Program-made: the position numbers and the translations under genes | Shown here: in pieces, positions 34,018 to 42,481 of the stretch | Numbering within the stretch: position 1 is the first letter of the stretch | How the letters are laid out: every line of letters starts with the position of its first letter | The notes under the pieces: model-generated | What the model was told of the DNA's origin: nothing | Databases searched by the model: none | The model's input: the letters and a program-made list of their open reading frames with translations, nothing else | Assembly: GCA_005223045.1 (NCBI GenBank) | Contig: NJBM01000008.1 | Span: 186,001 to 250,000 of the forward strand | Source: Planctomycetes bacterium B3_Pla | Lineage (GTDB): Bacteria > Planctomycetota > Phycisphaerae > Sedimentisphaerales > Anaerobacaceae | DNA length: 64,000 bases | Direction of reading: 5' to 3'

Positions 34018-36021
34018 ATGCGATTTTGGCACTTGACATTTATTGTAGCGGCAGTGGCGTCCATAGCCGGAGGCCAGGTGTACGGCCCGGCCGACCGGGA
34101 TCAGCCCGGCGATGAAATGATTCAGAAATATCTGGCTCAAGAGACCGAGAAGATTCACGGCAACTTTCTGCAGGACGTCGAGTCTGCCGAGGACTGGGAG
34201 AAGGTCCGCCCCAGATATAAGCAGGAGTATCTATATATGTTAGGGCTTTGGCCCATGCCGGAAAAGACGCCGCTCAAAGCAACCGTCACCGGCACGCTCG
34301 AAGGGGATGGGTATGCAGTTGACATGCTCCACTACCAGAGCAGGCCAAGGTTATATGTGACTGCGAATCTCTATCGGCCGACGAACGTCGATAAGAATCG
34401 GCGTTTGCCGGCTGTGCTGTACGTCTGCGGGCACTCTTTCCGGAAGCGAAACGGCAACAAAACTGCGTACCAGTCGCACGGGATGTGGTTCGCCCGGCAT
34501 GGATATATATGCCTGATGCTGGATTCGCTACAATTGGGTGAAATCGCAGCTATTCATCACGGCACGTACCGCGAAGGTCGCTGGTGGTGGCACTCGCGAG
34601 GATATACGTCGGCCGGTGTCGAGTGCCTCAACGGAATCCGCGGCATCGACTATCTCATCAGCCGGCCCGATGTTGATCCGGAGCGGATTGCAGTGACCGG
34701 CATCAGCGGTGGGGGGGCGGCAACGTTTTGGATAGCGGCAGCCGACGAGCGCGCGAGCGTTGCCGTACCTGTGAGCGGGATGGCCGATCTGCCCTCTTAT
34801 GTCACAAATCGGGTAATCAACGGACATTGTGACTGCATGTTTCTGTACAATACGTTCCAATGGCCCTGGACGCGCATCGCTGCTTTGGTGGCGCCTCGGC
34901 CGATGTTGTTCACCAACAGCGACGCGGACCGCATCTTCCCGATGGACGCCAACCAGCGTGTGATCAACAAGCTGGAACGGGTTTACAGCCTGTTCGGCAA
35001 AAGCGACCTTGTTGACAGCGTCGTCAGCATCGGCGGTCACGCATATCGGCAGGACATCCGCAAAGCGGCGTACCGCTTCATAAACATGCACCTCAAGAAC
35101 GATCCGAGCGTTGTTGCGGACAGCGAGGTGGATCTTGTCACGGGCACCGGCAACAATCGGCAGCACCCGATAGATATCGAGAGGCTGCGCGTGTTTCCAG
35201 AGGATTCAGATATTCCAAAAGATGAATTGAACACCACGATTGACCGGCATTTCGTGCCTGTCGCGGAAGTAAATCCACCGCAGAAAGGCGAGTACGAAAG
35301 CTGGAAAGTGGCGCTTCTGGCGGAACTGCGCCGCGTGACGTTTCAGTGTTTTCCCAAGCGAATCCCACCGGCAAAGTTACTCGAACAGGTCAGGCCGGAT
35401 GATGCGAGGCTTGAGTCCGAGCCGGGCATCGAAATTCGTCTGCAACGCTCCGACGAATCCAATTCAAATGTGAATCCCAGACGTGTTCTGATGGTCGTGC
35501 GAAACGCTGATTCGACCGGGCGCAGTTCCGATTGGCTGCGCCGGGTGTCCGAATCGGGTGATCACGTATATGTTTGCTCGCCGCGAGGCGTCAATCAGAC
35601 ACGATGGACCCGCAAGGACCCACCCAACTATGTCGAGCGTTCTCACGTGCTGCTGGGCCGAACCGTCGATACGGGCCGTGTATGGGACATCATCGCGGCA
35701 GCCCGTTATCTGCGCGGCAAGTACGGTGAGGATGTCCCCGTCCACGTGCTTGGCGAAGGTGCTGCCGGCGTCCTGGCAGCATACGCCGCCTTGTGGGAAC
35801 CGGATATTTCGGGTGTGATGTTGAACGAGCCGCCGTTGTCTCACATGGACGACGAATCGCCTCAGTTTCTCAATGTCCTGAGAGTGTGCGACGTTCCAGA
35901 TGTGTTGGGGATGCTCGCGCCGCGTGAGTTGACCATGTACGGGAAGCGCGCCGACCTGCTGGACAAAGTGGCTGAAATCTATGCCGCTGCCGGAGCCTCT
36001 GCGAAATTCGTCAGAGAATAA
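34018..36021 (+). CDS. exported two-domain alpha/beta hydrolase (acetyl-xylan-esterase-like)
   Basis: About 667 residues from the ATG at 34018, with GAAAGGGG upstream and a signal peptide (MRFWHLTFIVAAVASIAGG). The first alpha/beta hydrolase (to about 390) has the nucleophile elbow 'VTGISGGGAA' (G-x-S-x-G), a candidate Asp in 'NSDADRIFPMDAN', and a His in 'SIGGHAYRQD'. This order fits acetyl-xylan/cephalosporin-C esterases and related carbohydrate esterases. The last 200 residues repeat a weaker hydrolase fold, with 'VHVLGEGAAGVLAAYAA' where the nucleophile Ser is replaced by Glu. The second half is therefore probably inactive. A TATAAT lies at 33963-33968 without a clear -35. Confidence 0.8.
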   Translation: MRFWHLTFIVAAVASIAGGQVYGPADRDQPGDEMIQKYLAQETEKIHGNFLQDVESAEDWEKVRPRYKQEYLYMLGLWPMPEKTPLKATVTGTLEGDGYAVDMLHYQSRPRLYVTANLYRPTNVDKNRRLPAVLYVCGHSFRKRNGNKTAYQSHGMWFARHGYICLMLDSLQLGEIAAIHHGTYREGRWWWHSRGYTSAGVECLNGIRGIDYLISRPDVDPERIAVTGISGGGAATFWIAAADERASVAVPVSGMADLPSYVTNRVINGHCDCMFLYNTFQWPWTRIAALVAPRPMLFTNSDADRIFPMDANQRVINKLERVYSLFGKSDLVDSVVSIGGHAYRQDIRKAAYRFINMHLKNDPSVVADSEVDLVTGTGNNRQHPIDIERLRVFPEDSDIPKDELNTTIDRHFVPVAEVNPPQKGEYESWKVALLAELRRVTFQCFPKRIPPAKLLEQVRPDDARLESEPGIEIRLQRSDESNSNVNPRRVLMVVRNADSTGRSSDWLRRVSESGDHVYVCSPRGVNQTRWTRKDPPNYVERSHVLLGRTVDTGRVWDIIAAARYLRGKYGEDVPVHVLGEGAAGVLAAYAALWEPDISGVMLNEPPLSHMDDESPQFLNVLRVCDVPDVLGMLAPRELTMYGKRADLLDKVAEIYAAAGASAKFVRE

Positions 36022-36050
36022 TCAAGACGCGTGGAATATTTGCAGGCCTT

Positions 36051-36085
36051 GGATAGATTTCTCCGCTTCGGTCGAAATGACGGCA
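36051..36085 (+). repeat. dispersed short repeat (GATTTCTC..TCGAAATGACGG type)
   Basis: 'GGATAGATTTCTCCGCTTCGGTCGAAATGACGGCA' resembles the AATAGATTCCTCGG..CTCGAAATGACGGGC part of the repeats at 26953 and 27981. It lies just after the hydrolase gene. Confidence 0.5.
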
Positions 36086-36190
36086 TGTTGCTGCTGTAGC
36101 GAGCGATGTTGCTTTCTGGGGGTATTACGAACATCTTTGGCGGATCGGGCGTACAGGAAGGGTTTGATGTAAAGAAAATTGAAAAAGGTG

Positions 36191-36219
36191 TTGACGGGTT
36201 GTCGATATCGCAGTACATT
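36191..36219 (+). promoter_or_regulatory. probable promoter of the DEAD-box helicase gene
   Basis: -35 TTGACG (36191-36196), 17-bp spacer and -10 TACATT (36214-36219), about 60 bp before the start codon at 36281, leaving a short A/T-rich leader. Confidence 0.5.
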
Positions 36220-36280
36220 GTGCTTTCCGATCGATCTGCATGTTTGTACTTTCACGAGTTTCTCTTTTTAGGATTATTTA

Positions 36281-37543
36281 ATGCCATTTAAGACATTTGG
36301 TCTTTCAGACCCGCTGGTTCAGGGGATATTAGCGACAGGTTATACTGCCCCCACGGAAATACAGTCACAGGCAATACCGGCGGCAATTGCCGGCAGCGAT
36401 ATCATCGGCTGCGCCCAGACGGGCACAGGCAAGACGGCAGCGTTTGTGCTGCCGATACTGGATCGTCTCAGCCACGAGCGCGCCGGGCGCAAGCGGACCG
36501 TCAGGTCATTGATCCTCACTCCCACGCGCGAGCTGGCCGTGCAGATCGAAAGATCGATACTCGGCTACGGGCGGTTCACGGACCTCAAGGCCCTGGCGGT
36601 TTACGGCGGCGTCAGTATCAACAACCAGATCCAATCGCTGCGCCGCGGCGTCGATATCGTGGTCGCCACGCCCGGACGGCTGATCGACCATATCCAGCGT
36701 AAGACGATTGAACTGAACGGCATCGAGGTGCTCGTGCTGGACGAGGCCGACCGGATGCTCGATATGGGGTTCGTCCACGACGTGCGGCGGATCGTGGGTG
36801 GGCTTCCTAAGAAACGCCAGACATTGCTGTTTTCGGCGACGATATCGCCGGAGATTCGGACCCTGGCGGCCGACATGCTCAAATCGCCGAAGGTGATACA
36901 GATAGGCCGGCCCCGCAACCCGATCGACACAATCACGCAGCATATATACGCAGTCGAGAAGGCGCTGAAGATGGACCTTTTGCTGCACATGATCGAGGAC
37001 TGGCGGATGTTCAGCGTGCTGGTATTCTCGCGGACCAAATACGGGGCAGACAAGATCAGCCGACGGCTCAAACGCGCCGGCGTCGTCGCGGTCTCGATAC
37101 ATTCGGGCCGCACCCAGAACCAGCGGCAGGCGGCCCTCGACGGGTTTCGCAGCGGCAAGTATCAGGTCATGGTCGCCACCGATATCGCCGCCCGCGGCAT
37201 CGACGTCGAGGGGATATCACACGTCATCAATTACGATGTGCCCACTCATGCCGAGGATTACGTCCATCGGATAGGCCGGACAGGCCGGGCGGAGGCCACC
37301 GGCGACGCGATCACGTTGGTTTCGAGCGAAGAGGAAAAGTACCTGCGCGAGGTCGGCAAGTTCATAGGACGCAAACTCACGGCGCAGAAGTGCAAGGGCT
37401 TCTCATACGTCAAGTCCCCGCCGCCCGAGCCGAAGACCGCTAAAAGCTCCAAACCCTCGCGGCGCAAGGAACTGCCAGGAAGCACGCGCATCCCCGGAGC
37501 CAAAAAGTCTTATCGCGGCCGCCGCAAACGACGCAAAAGTTAA
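36281..37543 (+). CDS. DEAD-box ATP-dependent RNA helicase (RhlE-like)
   Basis: 420 residues. All helicase motifs are readable: Q motif 'FGLSDPLVQGI' with 'YTAPTEIQSQAIP', motif I 'AQTGTGKTAAF', Ia 'PTRELAVQ', Ib 'TPGRLIDH', II 'LDEADRML', III 'FSATISPEIR', IV 'VLVFSRTKYGAD', V 'VATDIAARGIDV' and VI 'HRIGRTGRAE'. After about residue 370 there is a basic, Lys/Ser/Arg/Pro-rich tail ('KKSYRGRRKRRKS'), as in RhlE, which remodels rRNA and mRNA structure. It uses ATP to unwind short RNA duplexes in the cytoplasm. It stands as a single gene with its own promoter and A/T-rich leader; cold-inducible regulation is common for this family but cannot be seen here. Confidence 0.95.
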   Translation: MPFKTFGLSDPLVQGILATGYTAPTEIQSQAIPAAIAGSDIIGCAQTGTGKTAAFVLPILDRLSHERAGRKRTVRSLILTPTRELAVQIERSILGYGRFTDLKALAVYGGVSINNQIQSLRRGVDIVVATPGRLIDHIQRKTIELNGIEVLVLDEADRMLDMGFVHDVRRIVGGLPKKRQTLLFSATISPEIRTLAADMLKSPKVIQIGRPRNPIDTITQHIYAVEKALKMDLLLHMIEDWRMFSVLVFSRTKYGADKISRRLKRAGVVAVSIHSGRTQNQRQAALDGFRSGKYQVMVATDIAARGIDVEGISHVINYDVPTHAEDYVHRIGRTGRAEATGDAITLVSSEEEKYLREVGKFIGRKLTAQKCKGFSYVKSPPPEPKTAKSSKPSRRKELPGSTRIPGAKKSYRGRRKRRKS

Positions 37544-37861
37544 AACCCCAATCCAGCGGGACATGGCCGATAAGGCAACTTGAGCCATCTAAGCCGTCAA
37601 AGTTAAGTTTCTGTAGGATTTCCGGCATTGAAGAAGCATCTGCCGAGGGATTCTAATGGGAGGGATATCTTGGGCAGTTCTGTTGCCGGCTCTCAACAAT
37701 TCATTGTGTCCCGGCGGCGGAACAGGATGATTATGTTGTAGAGTAACCTTGGGTGTAGTGTTATTATAATAAATGGTTTCGCCGGGTCGGATAAGGTAAA
37801 GATGCCGCATTCGGTGGGCTTTTTGTTGAGCGCGGCAGTGACGTTAAGAAAGGAGACAGGA
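37544..37861 (+). other. intergenic region between helicase and FAD oxidoreductase genes
   Basis: About 318 bp. A TATAAT at 37765-37770 could be a -10 for the next gene but lacks a good -35. No coding gene, repeat or terminator with a clear U-tract is seen. Confidence 0.5.
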
Positions 37862-39319
37862 ATGAATCGTCGAGAATTCTCGAAAAACAGCGTACTACTG
37901 GGAGTTGGTGCCCTGGCCGGCTTTCCGAAGGGCAGCCAGGCACAAGCCCGAAGCCAATCAGGGGATTACTATGAGGAACCGGCTAAGAAATTGCCGGTAA
38001 GGAAATTCGACGTCGTTGTCGTAGGAGCGGGCACGGGAGGCGTTGTAGCGGCTCTCGCAGCGGCCAAACAGGGCGCAAAGACGATGTTGATCGAAAGGAA
38101 AGGCTATACCGGCGGAACAGTCACCGAAGGCGGCACGGCTCTTCACAGCTTCTATAACCTGTGGAAGGCCTTTCCCGGCGTGAAAAAACGTCAGGTGGTT
38201 CGCGGGATCCCTCAGCAGATCATCGACCGCCTCATGGCGGTCGGCGGTTGCTCGGGCCATGCCGAGATGGTTAGAGGATATGATTACGATTCCGTGTGTA
38301 CGGCCATCGATACCGAGCTTTACAAGCTTGTCACTATGCAGATGCTCGATGAAGCCGGTGTATTCATAGCCGTCAACACTCTGCTCACCGGCGCCATTAT
38401 GGACGACAGCCGCATAAGAGGTGCGATAGTGGACAGCCGGTCCGGCAGAGAGGCAATCTACGCCAGGGCATTCGTGGACTGTTCGGCGTACGGCGACCTT
38501 GCTGCATTTGCCGGCGCCGATTACAGAGTCCCCAACGATTACGCTTGCTGCAACAGCATCGGCCTGGCGAACGTTGACCTGGATGGATATGTCGCGCATC
38601 TCGAAGCCCACGGCGGGTCCAATCAGCTTGCCTACGGTATGCGCAGCGGCGAGCCCGGCAAGGTTGTTCGTTTCAATGGCGGCCTGGGAGGCGAGTTCCA
38701 AAAGGAGGCGAGGAAAATCGGCATGTCCTCGATGATTACCACCGTTCACGACAATTACCTGATGTTCGTCAAATGCAATTTCAAAGTCCCCGGCAGTGTT
38801 ATCAGCCGCGACGACATGGCGAAAGCCGAGCTGGAAGTAAGAAAGCGCCAGACAAAAGCGGTGGAACTGTTCAGGAAATACGTCCCCGGCTGTAAAAAGG
38901 CCTTTATGGCCAGGACAAGCCCGACGCTCAACATCCGCCGAGGCAGGCTGCTCACCTGCGATTACGATATCTCGCACGAGGATGTAATCGAAGCCAGGCA
39001 CTTCGACGATGACGTAATGGCGTATGGCTTCCACGATAGCGCGCCGCGGTACCAGGTCAAGAACGGCGGCACGTACGGCATCCCATTCCGGGCGCTGCGT
39101 GTCGCAGGCATAGAGAATCTTCTTGCCGCCGGCATGTTGATAACCTCCGACTACAGGGCCCACATGTCCACTCGAAACACGGTAAGCTGCATGGGACAGG
39201 GCCAGGCAACCGGCACCGCCGCAGCCCTCTGCGCCGAGAAGAACTGCGGGACGCGCGAACTGCGCTACAGCGACCTGCGAGCGGCCCTCGTAAAAGGCGG
39301 CGTCTATTTCGAAAGTTAA
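37862..39319 (+). CDS. exported FAD-dependent oxidoreductase
   Basis: About 485 residues from the ATG at 37862 (AAAGGAGACAGGA upstream); an in-frame ATG at 37802 is unlikely. The leader 'NRREFSKNSVLLGVGALAG' is RR-like. The dinucleotide-binding motif 'DVVVVGAGTGGVVAALAAAKQG' (GxGxxG), then 'TMLIERKGYTGGT', binds the FAD adenosine. A second FAD-contact region near the C-terminus is 'GIENLLAAGMLITSDYRA' followed by 'SCMGQGQATGTAAAL'. This is the FAD_oxidored family common in planctomycete and Bacteroidetes polysaccharide clusters. The electron donor is unknown. Confidence 0.88.
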   Translation: MNRREFSKNSVLLGVGALAGFPKGSQAQARSQSGDYYEEPAKKLPVRKFDVVVVGAGTGGVVAALAAAKQGAKTMLIERKGYTGGTVTEGGTALHSFYNLWKAFPGVKKRQVVRGIPQQIIDRLMAVGGCSGHAEMVRGYDYDSVCTAIDTELYKLVTMQMLDEAGVFIAVNTLLTGAIMDDSRIRGAIVDSRSGREAIYARAFVDCSAYGDLAAFAGADYRVPNDYACCNSIGLANVDLDGYVAHLEAHGGSNQLAYGMRSGEPGKVVRFNGGLGGEFQKEARKIGMSSMITTVHDNYLMFVKCNFKVPGSVISRDDMAKAELEVRKRQTKAVELFRKYVPGCKKAFMARTSPTLNIRRGRLLTCDYDISHEDVIEARHFDDDVMAYGFHDSAPRYQVKNGGTYGIPFRALRVAGIENLLAAGMLITSDYRAHMSTRNTVSCMGQGQATGTAAALCAEKNCGTRELRYSDLRAALVKGGVYFES

Positions 39320-39399
39320 AATTTGGTCGTACGGTTTCGCCGCTTTGATGTTAAGTTGGCTGCTGAACCTTAGTTTCGTATCGAGAAAGAGGCATGGAA

Positions 39400-39744
39400 A
39401 TGTGCGAGCAGCCGCTGTATGTATCCAGGCGATTGTTCAGGAACCTGTGGCAGCAGTATCGGATCTATGCCGACCGGATCGAACTGAGATCCTGTGTCGG
39501 GAAGAAGATTCTCCCTTTGGATGATGTTTTGGATGTGGAGGTCCGCCCTCCAGTGGTGATTGGAGACCTATTGAGAGGTAAGGGCTTTGCGCGAAGTCTG
39601 CCGCTCAAGCTGGACCTGGCGGATTTCTTTCGCCACGTTGCGGTTCATCGCAAGTCCGGCTGGATCAGACACATCTGCATCACGCCGGACGATCCGGACA
39701 GGTTTGTGGAAATATGCCGGTCAATCACAAACAAGCAAGAGTGA
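39400..39744 (+). CDS. small hypothetical protein, PH-like
   Basis: About 114 residues. The ATG at 39400 sits seven bases after AAAGAGG; the ATG at 39394 is too close. The pattern of short strands ('QYRIYADRIELRS', 'KKILPLDDVLDVEVRP') and the final helix ('DPDRFVEICRSITNK') suggests a bacterial pleckstrin-homology-like fold used for protein or lipid contact. No signal peptide or membrane segment. It lies 80 bp after the FAD oxidoreductase on the same strand, possibly co-transcribed. Function unknown. Confidence 0.6.
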   Translation: MCEQPLYVSRRLFRNLWQQYRIYADRIELRSCVGKKILPLDDVLDVEVRPPVVIGDLLRGKGFARSLPLKLDLADFFRHVAVHRKSGWIRHICITPDDPDRFVEICRSITNKQE

Positions 39745-39816
39745 AATAATCAGCGTATATGTGTGTCGTTAGAAGCTATAAATACTTGATGCGACAGCAA
39801 TGAATTAAGGAGAAAA

Positions 39817-40008
39817 ATGGGCATACTTTGGGAAGTGCTGCAAACCGGCATGATGTACGGCCAGAAGCGAAAGTCCGATTCGGTCGAGGATCGGGTCCAA
39901 TATCTTGAAGATCAACTCGAATCGACGCAGAGCACATTGCGTGAGCTGGTCAAAAAGATCGAGGAAATCCACGGACTCGACATCGACGGAGACGGTAAGG
40001 TAGGTTAG
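39817..40008 (+). CDS. small coiled-coil protein ending in a DxDxDG calcium-loop-like motif
   Basis: 63 residues with a strong ribosome site (AAGGAGAAAA). A helical coiled coil (about 20-50, 'EDRVQYLEDQLESTQSTL') is followed by a C-terminal 'LDIDGDGKVG', the start of an EF-hand or dockerin calcium loop (D-x-D-x-D-G). The protein ends where an EF-hand would begin its second helix. No signal peptide. Function unknown. Confidence 0.55.
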   Translation: MGILWEVLQTGMMYGQKRKSDSVEDRVQYLEDQLESTQSTLRELVKKIEEIHGLDIDGDGKVG

Positions 40009-40141
40009 GCACTATCTCAATCGGCCGGAGTTTTAAAGATGACTCTTGTGACATTAACGCATGCCTGGCAGCGCCTTCGTGCGGTGCGGGGCTTTCGATT
40101 CTTGGCAAAGTCCGACGCCAGCTTGTTAAGTCTGAGATAGA

Positions 40142-40708
40142 ATGAGACAATTATACGCTACCAACAGAAGCCAGTGGCGCGACTGGCTCTCTCTACATCA
40201 CGCCGCAGAAACGGGAATATGGCTGATCTTCTACAAAAAAGGAACATCGAAACCGACTATTCAATACGAAGATGCGGTTGAAGAGGCATTGTGCTTTGGA
40301 TGGATAGACAGCATAATCAAGCGTATTGATGCCGTCAAATACGTCCGCAAATTCACCCCCAGAAAAGACAGCAGCAACTGGTCCGAGCTTAACAAGAAGC
40401 GAGCCGCTAAGATGATAATAGAAGGAAAAATGACCGATATAGGGCTCGCGAAGATACAAGCGGCCAAAAAGACAGGGCTGTGGGACCAGGACGGCAGGCC
40501 TCAAATATCGTTTGATGTTCCCCCGGAATTCGCCAAGGCGCTGGCCCGTAACAAAAAGGCAAAAGAGAACTTCGACAAACTTGCGGCTTCATATCGCAAG
40601 CATTATATCGGCTGGATCGCAGCGGCAAAAAGGCCGGAGACCAAAAAGCGACGAATAGATGAATCCGTAGCTTTATTGGAAAAAGGTAAGAAACTCGGGA
40701 TGAAGTAG
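40142..40708 (+). CDS. YdeI/OmpD-associated family protein
   Basis: 188 residues. 'SQWRDWLSLHHAAETGIWLIFYKKG' followed by 'YEDAVEEALCFGWIDS', then 'KRIDAVKYVRKFTPRKDSSNWS' and a basic C-terminal helix ('AKRPETKKRRIDESVALLEKG'), is the layout of the YdeI family (DUF1801/OmdA-like), linked to bacteriocin or antimicrobial-peptide tolerance in some bacteria. It probably acts in the cytoplasm. No operon partner is obvious. The ribosome site is weak (GAGATAG). Confidence 0.8.
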   Translation: MRQLYATNRSQWRDWLSLHHAAETGIWLIFYKKGTSKPTIQYEDAVEEALCFGWIDSIIKRIDAVKYVRKFTPRKDSSNWSELNKKRAAKMIIEGKMTDIGLAKIQAAKKTGLWDQDGRPQISFDVPPEFAKALARNKKAKENFDKLAASYRKHYIGWIAAAKRPETKKRRIDESVALLEKGKKLGMK

Positions 40709-40782
40709 CGTATGATAACCACGTCTCTCGAAATGGGCGGTTGTGGGCCGACATTTGGAATTGATCTCTTACGGAACAACTC

Positions 40783-41490
40783 ATGCTTGACGATGAAGCA
40801 GAATTGAAGAAAACTGTGGATGAAATCGTGGCGAACATGCTCGCCGCGGACGTGGCCGAGAAGAAGTTCTACACCGACGAACGCGCGGGCAAAGAGTACT
40901 GGAATCTCGCTACGCCCGACGCATTTGACAAGAAGCTGATCGTAGTTGCAGTTCTCGGCTACCCGGAACAGGCGGGAGTCTGGTCGTACACTCTGCTGCG
41001 TCAGTCACGGATCGATGAATCCAGCATGGAATCATATTTTCGCGAATTCGGAGAGCACGATTTCGGGCTGGTTGCCATCAACCCCAATTTTCTTGCTCCG
41101 GACATCGAAGGGGACTCGTTCAATTATCAGATTGAGAGAGTCGTAGCCGACATCGCCGAGGGCAAGAAAATAGGCTTCATCGGCTTTTCTATGGGAGGCA
41201 GGATTCTGGTTGATTTCCTTCAGAAGCGCCCCGAACTCATCGAGCGTGTGGCGGGGCTTGTACTGATTGATCCGACATTGTCCAACCGGCTGGAAATCGA
41301 CAATATTCGTCACTTACTCGATGAGGACACCCTGCTCATCGCGTCGCAAAATGAAATCACCAGTCCGGGCGAAATTGCTTCGGTCCTGCTCGGAATTCCC
41401 AAAACTTCATTCCCCGGTATCCACGGAGAAATGCCGAACAAAGCGCTCACCGAGGTCATCGAGTTTTATCAGCAGCGCTTGCCGATATAG
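40783..41490 (+). CDS. alpha/beta hydrolase, cytoplasmic
   Basis: 235 residues, no signal peptide. The nucleophile elbow 'IGFIGFSMGGRILVDFL' (G-x-S-x-G, Ser near residue 133), preceded by 'QIERVVADIAEGKK', then 'VAGLVLIDPTLSNR' and a His near the end ('FPGIHGEMPNKAL'), fit a serine esterase/lipase core. It is shorter than typical esterases and has a long charged N-terminal segment. The substrate is unknown. It is followed by a REP-like palindrome at 41592 and the thioesterase gene. Confidence 0.7.
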   Translation: MLDDEAELKKTVDEIVANMLAADVAEKKFYTDERAGKEYWNLATPDAFDKKLIVVAVLGYPEQAGVWSYTLLRQSRIDESSMESYFREFGEHDFGLVAINPNFLAPDIEGDSFNYQIERVVADIAEGKKIGFIGFSMGGRILVDFLQKRPELIERVAGLVLIDPTLSNRLEIDNIRHLLDEDTLLIASQNEITSPGEIASVLLGIPKTSFPGIHGEMPNKALTEVIEFYQQRLPI

Positions 41491-41591
41491 ACGCTTGTCG
41501 GATCGGGCGGCAGCGGTCGTCGTAGCTCCTGACCCGGCCCGAGGTTTGGCTGTTTGGCACGAGACAACTCCGGCAGCAACTCTCGAAGTCT

Positions 41592-41650
41592 TGTAGGGTG
41601 GGCCTTGGCCCACCGATCAACAGTAATGGTGGGGCAAGCCCCACCCTACA
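41592..41650 (+). repeat. REP-like palindrome (TGTAGGGTGGG ... CCCACCCTACA)
   Basis: The two arms are complementary over 23 bases, with two mismatches. Each arm itself folds (GGGCCTTGGCCC and GGGGCAAGCCCC), and 13 bases separate them. This nested architecture resembles REP/BIME elements. It lies in the space between the hydrolase and thioesterase genes. Confidence 0.7.
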
Positions 41651-41729
41651 AATCTGCTTGTTCTTTGGACTTCGGCCGGCAGTGGGCGAAGCCGTTGTGT
41701 TCGCTGTGTAAATCTGGTATCTTCGGGGT

Positions 41730-42461
41730 ATGGCCGTGGAAGCAAGAGAAGAGAAATTTAGAGTCAGGACCTTTGAGTGCCAGGTTGACAGGAACATTAA
41801 GATGTTCTCGCTGATGCAGCATTTGCAGGGAGTCGCGGCGGCGCATGCGGAAGAGCTTGGCTTCGGATTTGACAGACTCAGTGAACTGAACGGCTACTGG
41901 GTGCTGTCGAACCTTAGAATGGAAATCAGCCGACTTGCGAATCGCAACGATGAGGTCACTATCAGAACGTGGCCGAGTGGATATACCCGGACGGTGGCTA
42001 CACGAGAGTTTGTCGGCAAAGATCAAAGCGGCGGCGAACTGTTCAGGGCCGGCAGCGAATGGATGATATTGAACAAGCAAACTAATCGGCTGAAGAACTT
42101 GTTCCGTTTGGATTTAGGTTTGCCCAGGACCGGACAAAAAGCCTTGCCGGGGAAACTGAGCCGATTGGAGCCGCACGGCGACTATCGTGAGGTTGACCGC
42201 ATTCGCGTGCCGTATAGTTCAATCGACCTGAACGGGCACGTTAATAATACGGAATACGTACGATGGGGCATTGATGCGCTGCGCAGGGTGTTTGAGTTCA
42301 CAGGCGGCATCCGTTCGATGCAAGCCACATATTTGTCGGAGGTCTTCGAGGGAGATGAACTGGAGCTATCGGTCTCTTCTGCTTCAAACGGCCGATTCTC
42401 TGTTCTCGGAAGGAAATCCGGCACAGAAACGGACGTATTCCTGATGGAAGTTTCCTGTTGA
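41730..42461 (+). CDS. acyl-ACP thioesterase (double hot-dog)
   Basis: 243 residues, no signal peptide. The N-terminal hot-dog has 'FECQVDRNIKMFSLMQHLQGVAAAHAEELG'. The C-terminal one carries the catalytic core 'VPYSSIDLNGHVNNTEYVRW', including the Asn-His region ('N-G-H-V-N-N') of FatA/FatB-like enzymes. These cleave acyl-acyl carrier protein to release free fatty acids in lipid metabolism. Length fits bacterial members (about 240-260). The ABC permease gene ends 20 bp away, convergent. Confidence 0.9.
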   Translation: MAVEAREEKFRVRTFECQVDRNIKMFSLMQHLQGVAAAHAEELGFGFDRLSELNGYWVLSNLRMEISRLANRNDEVTIRTWPSGYTRTVATREFVGKDQSGGELFRAGSEWMILNKQTNRLKNLFRLDLGLPRTGQKALPGKLSRLEPHGDYREVDRIRVPYSSIDLNGHVNNTEYVRWGIDALRRVFEFTGGIRSMQATYLSEVFEGDELELSVSSASNGRFSVLGRKSGTETDVFLMEVSC

Positions 42462-42481
42462 GCCGTGGGGGCAAACGGCGG

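Noticed and set aside
37958-39163. About 400-codon minus-strand frame opposite the FAD oxidoreductase
   Set aside because: The plus-strand gene has a GxGxxG motif, RR leader and ribosome site; the antisense frame shows none.
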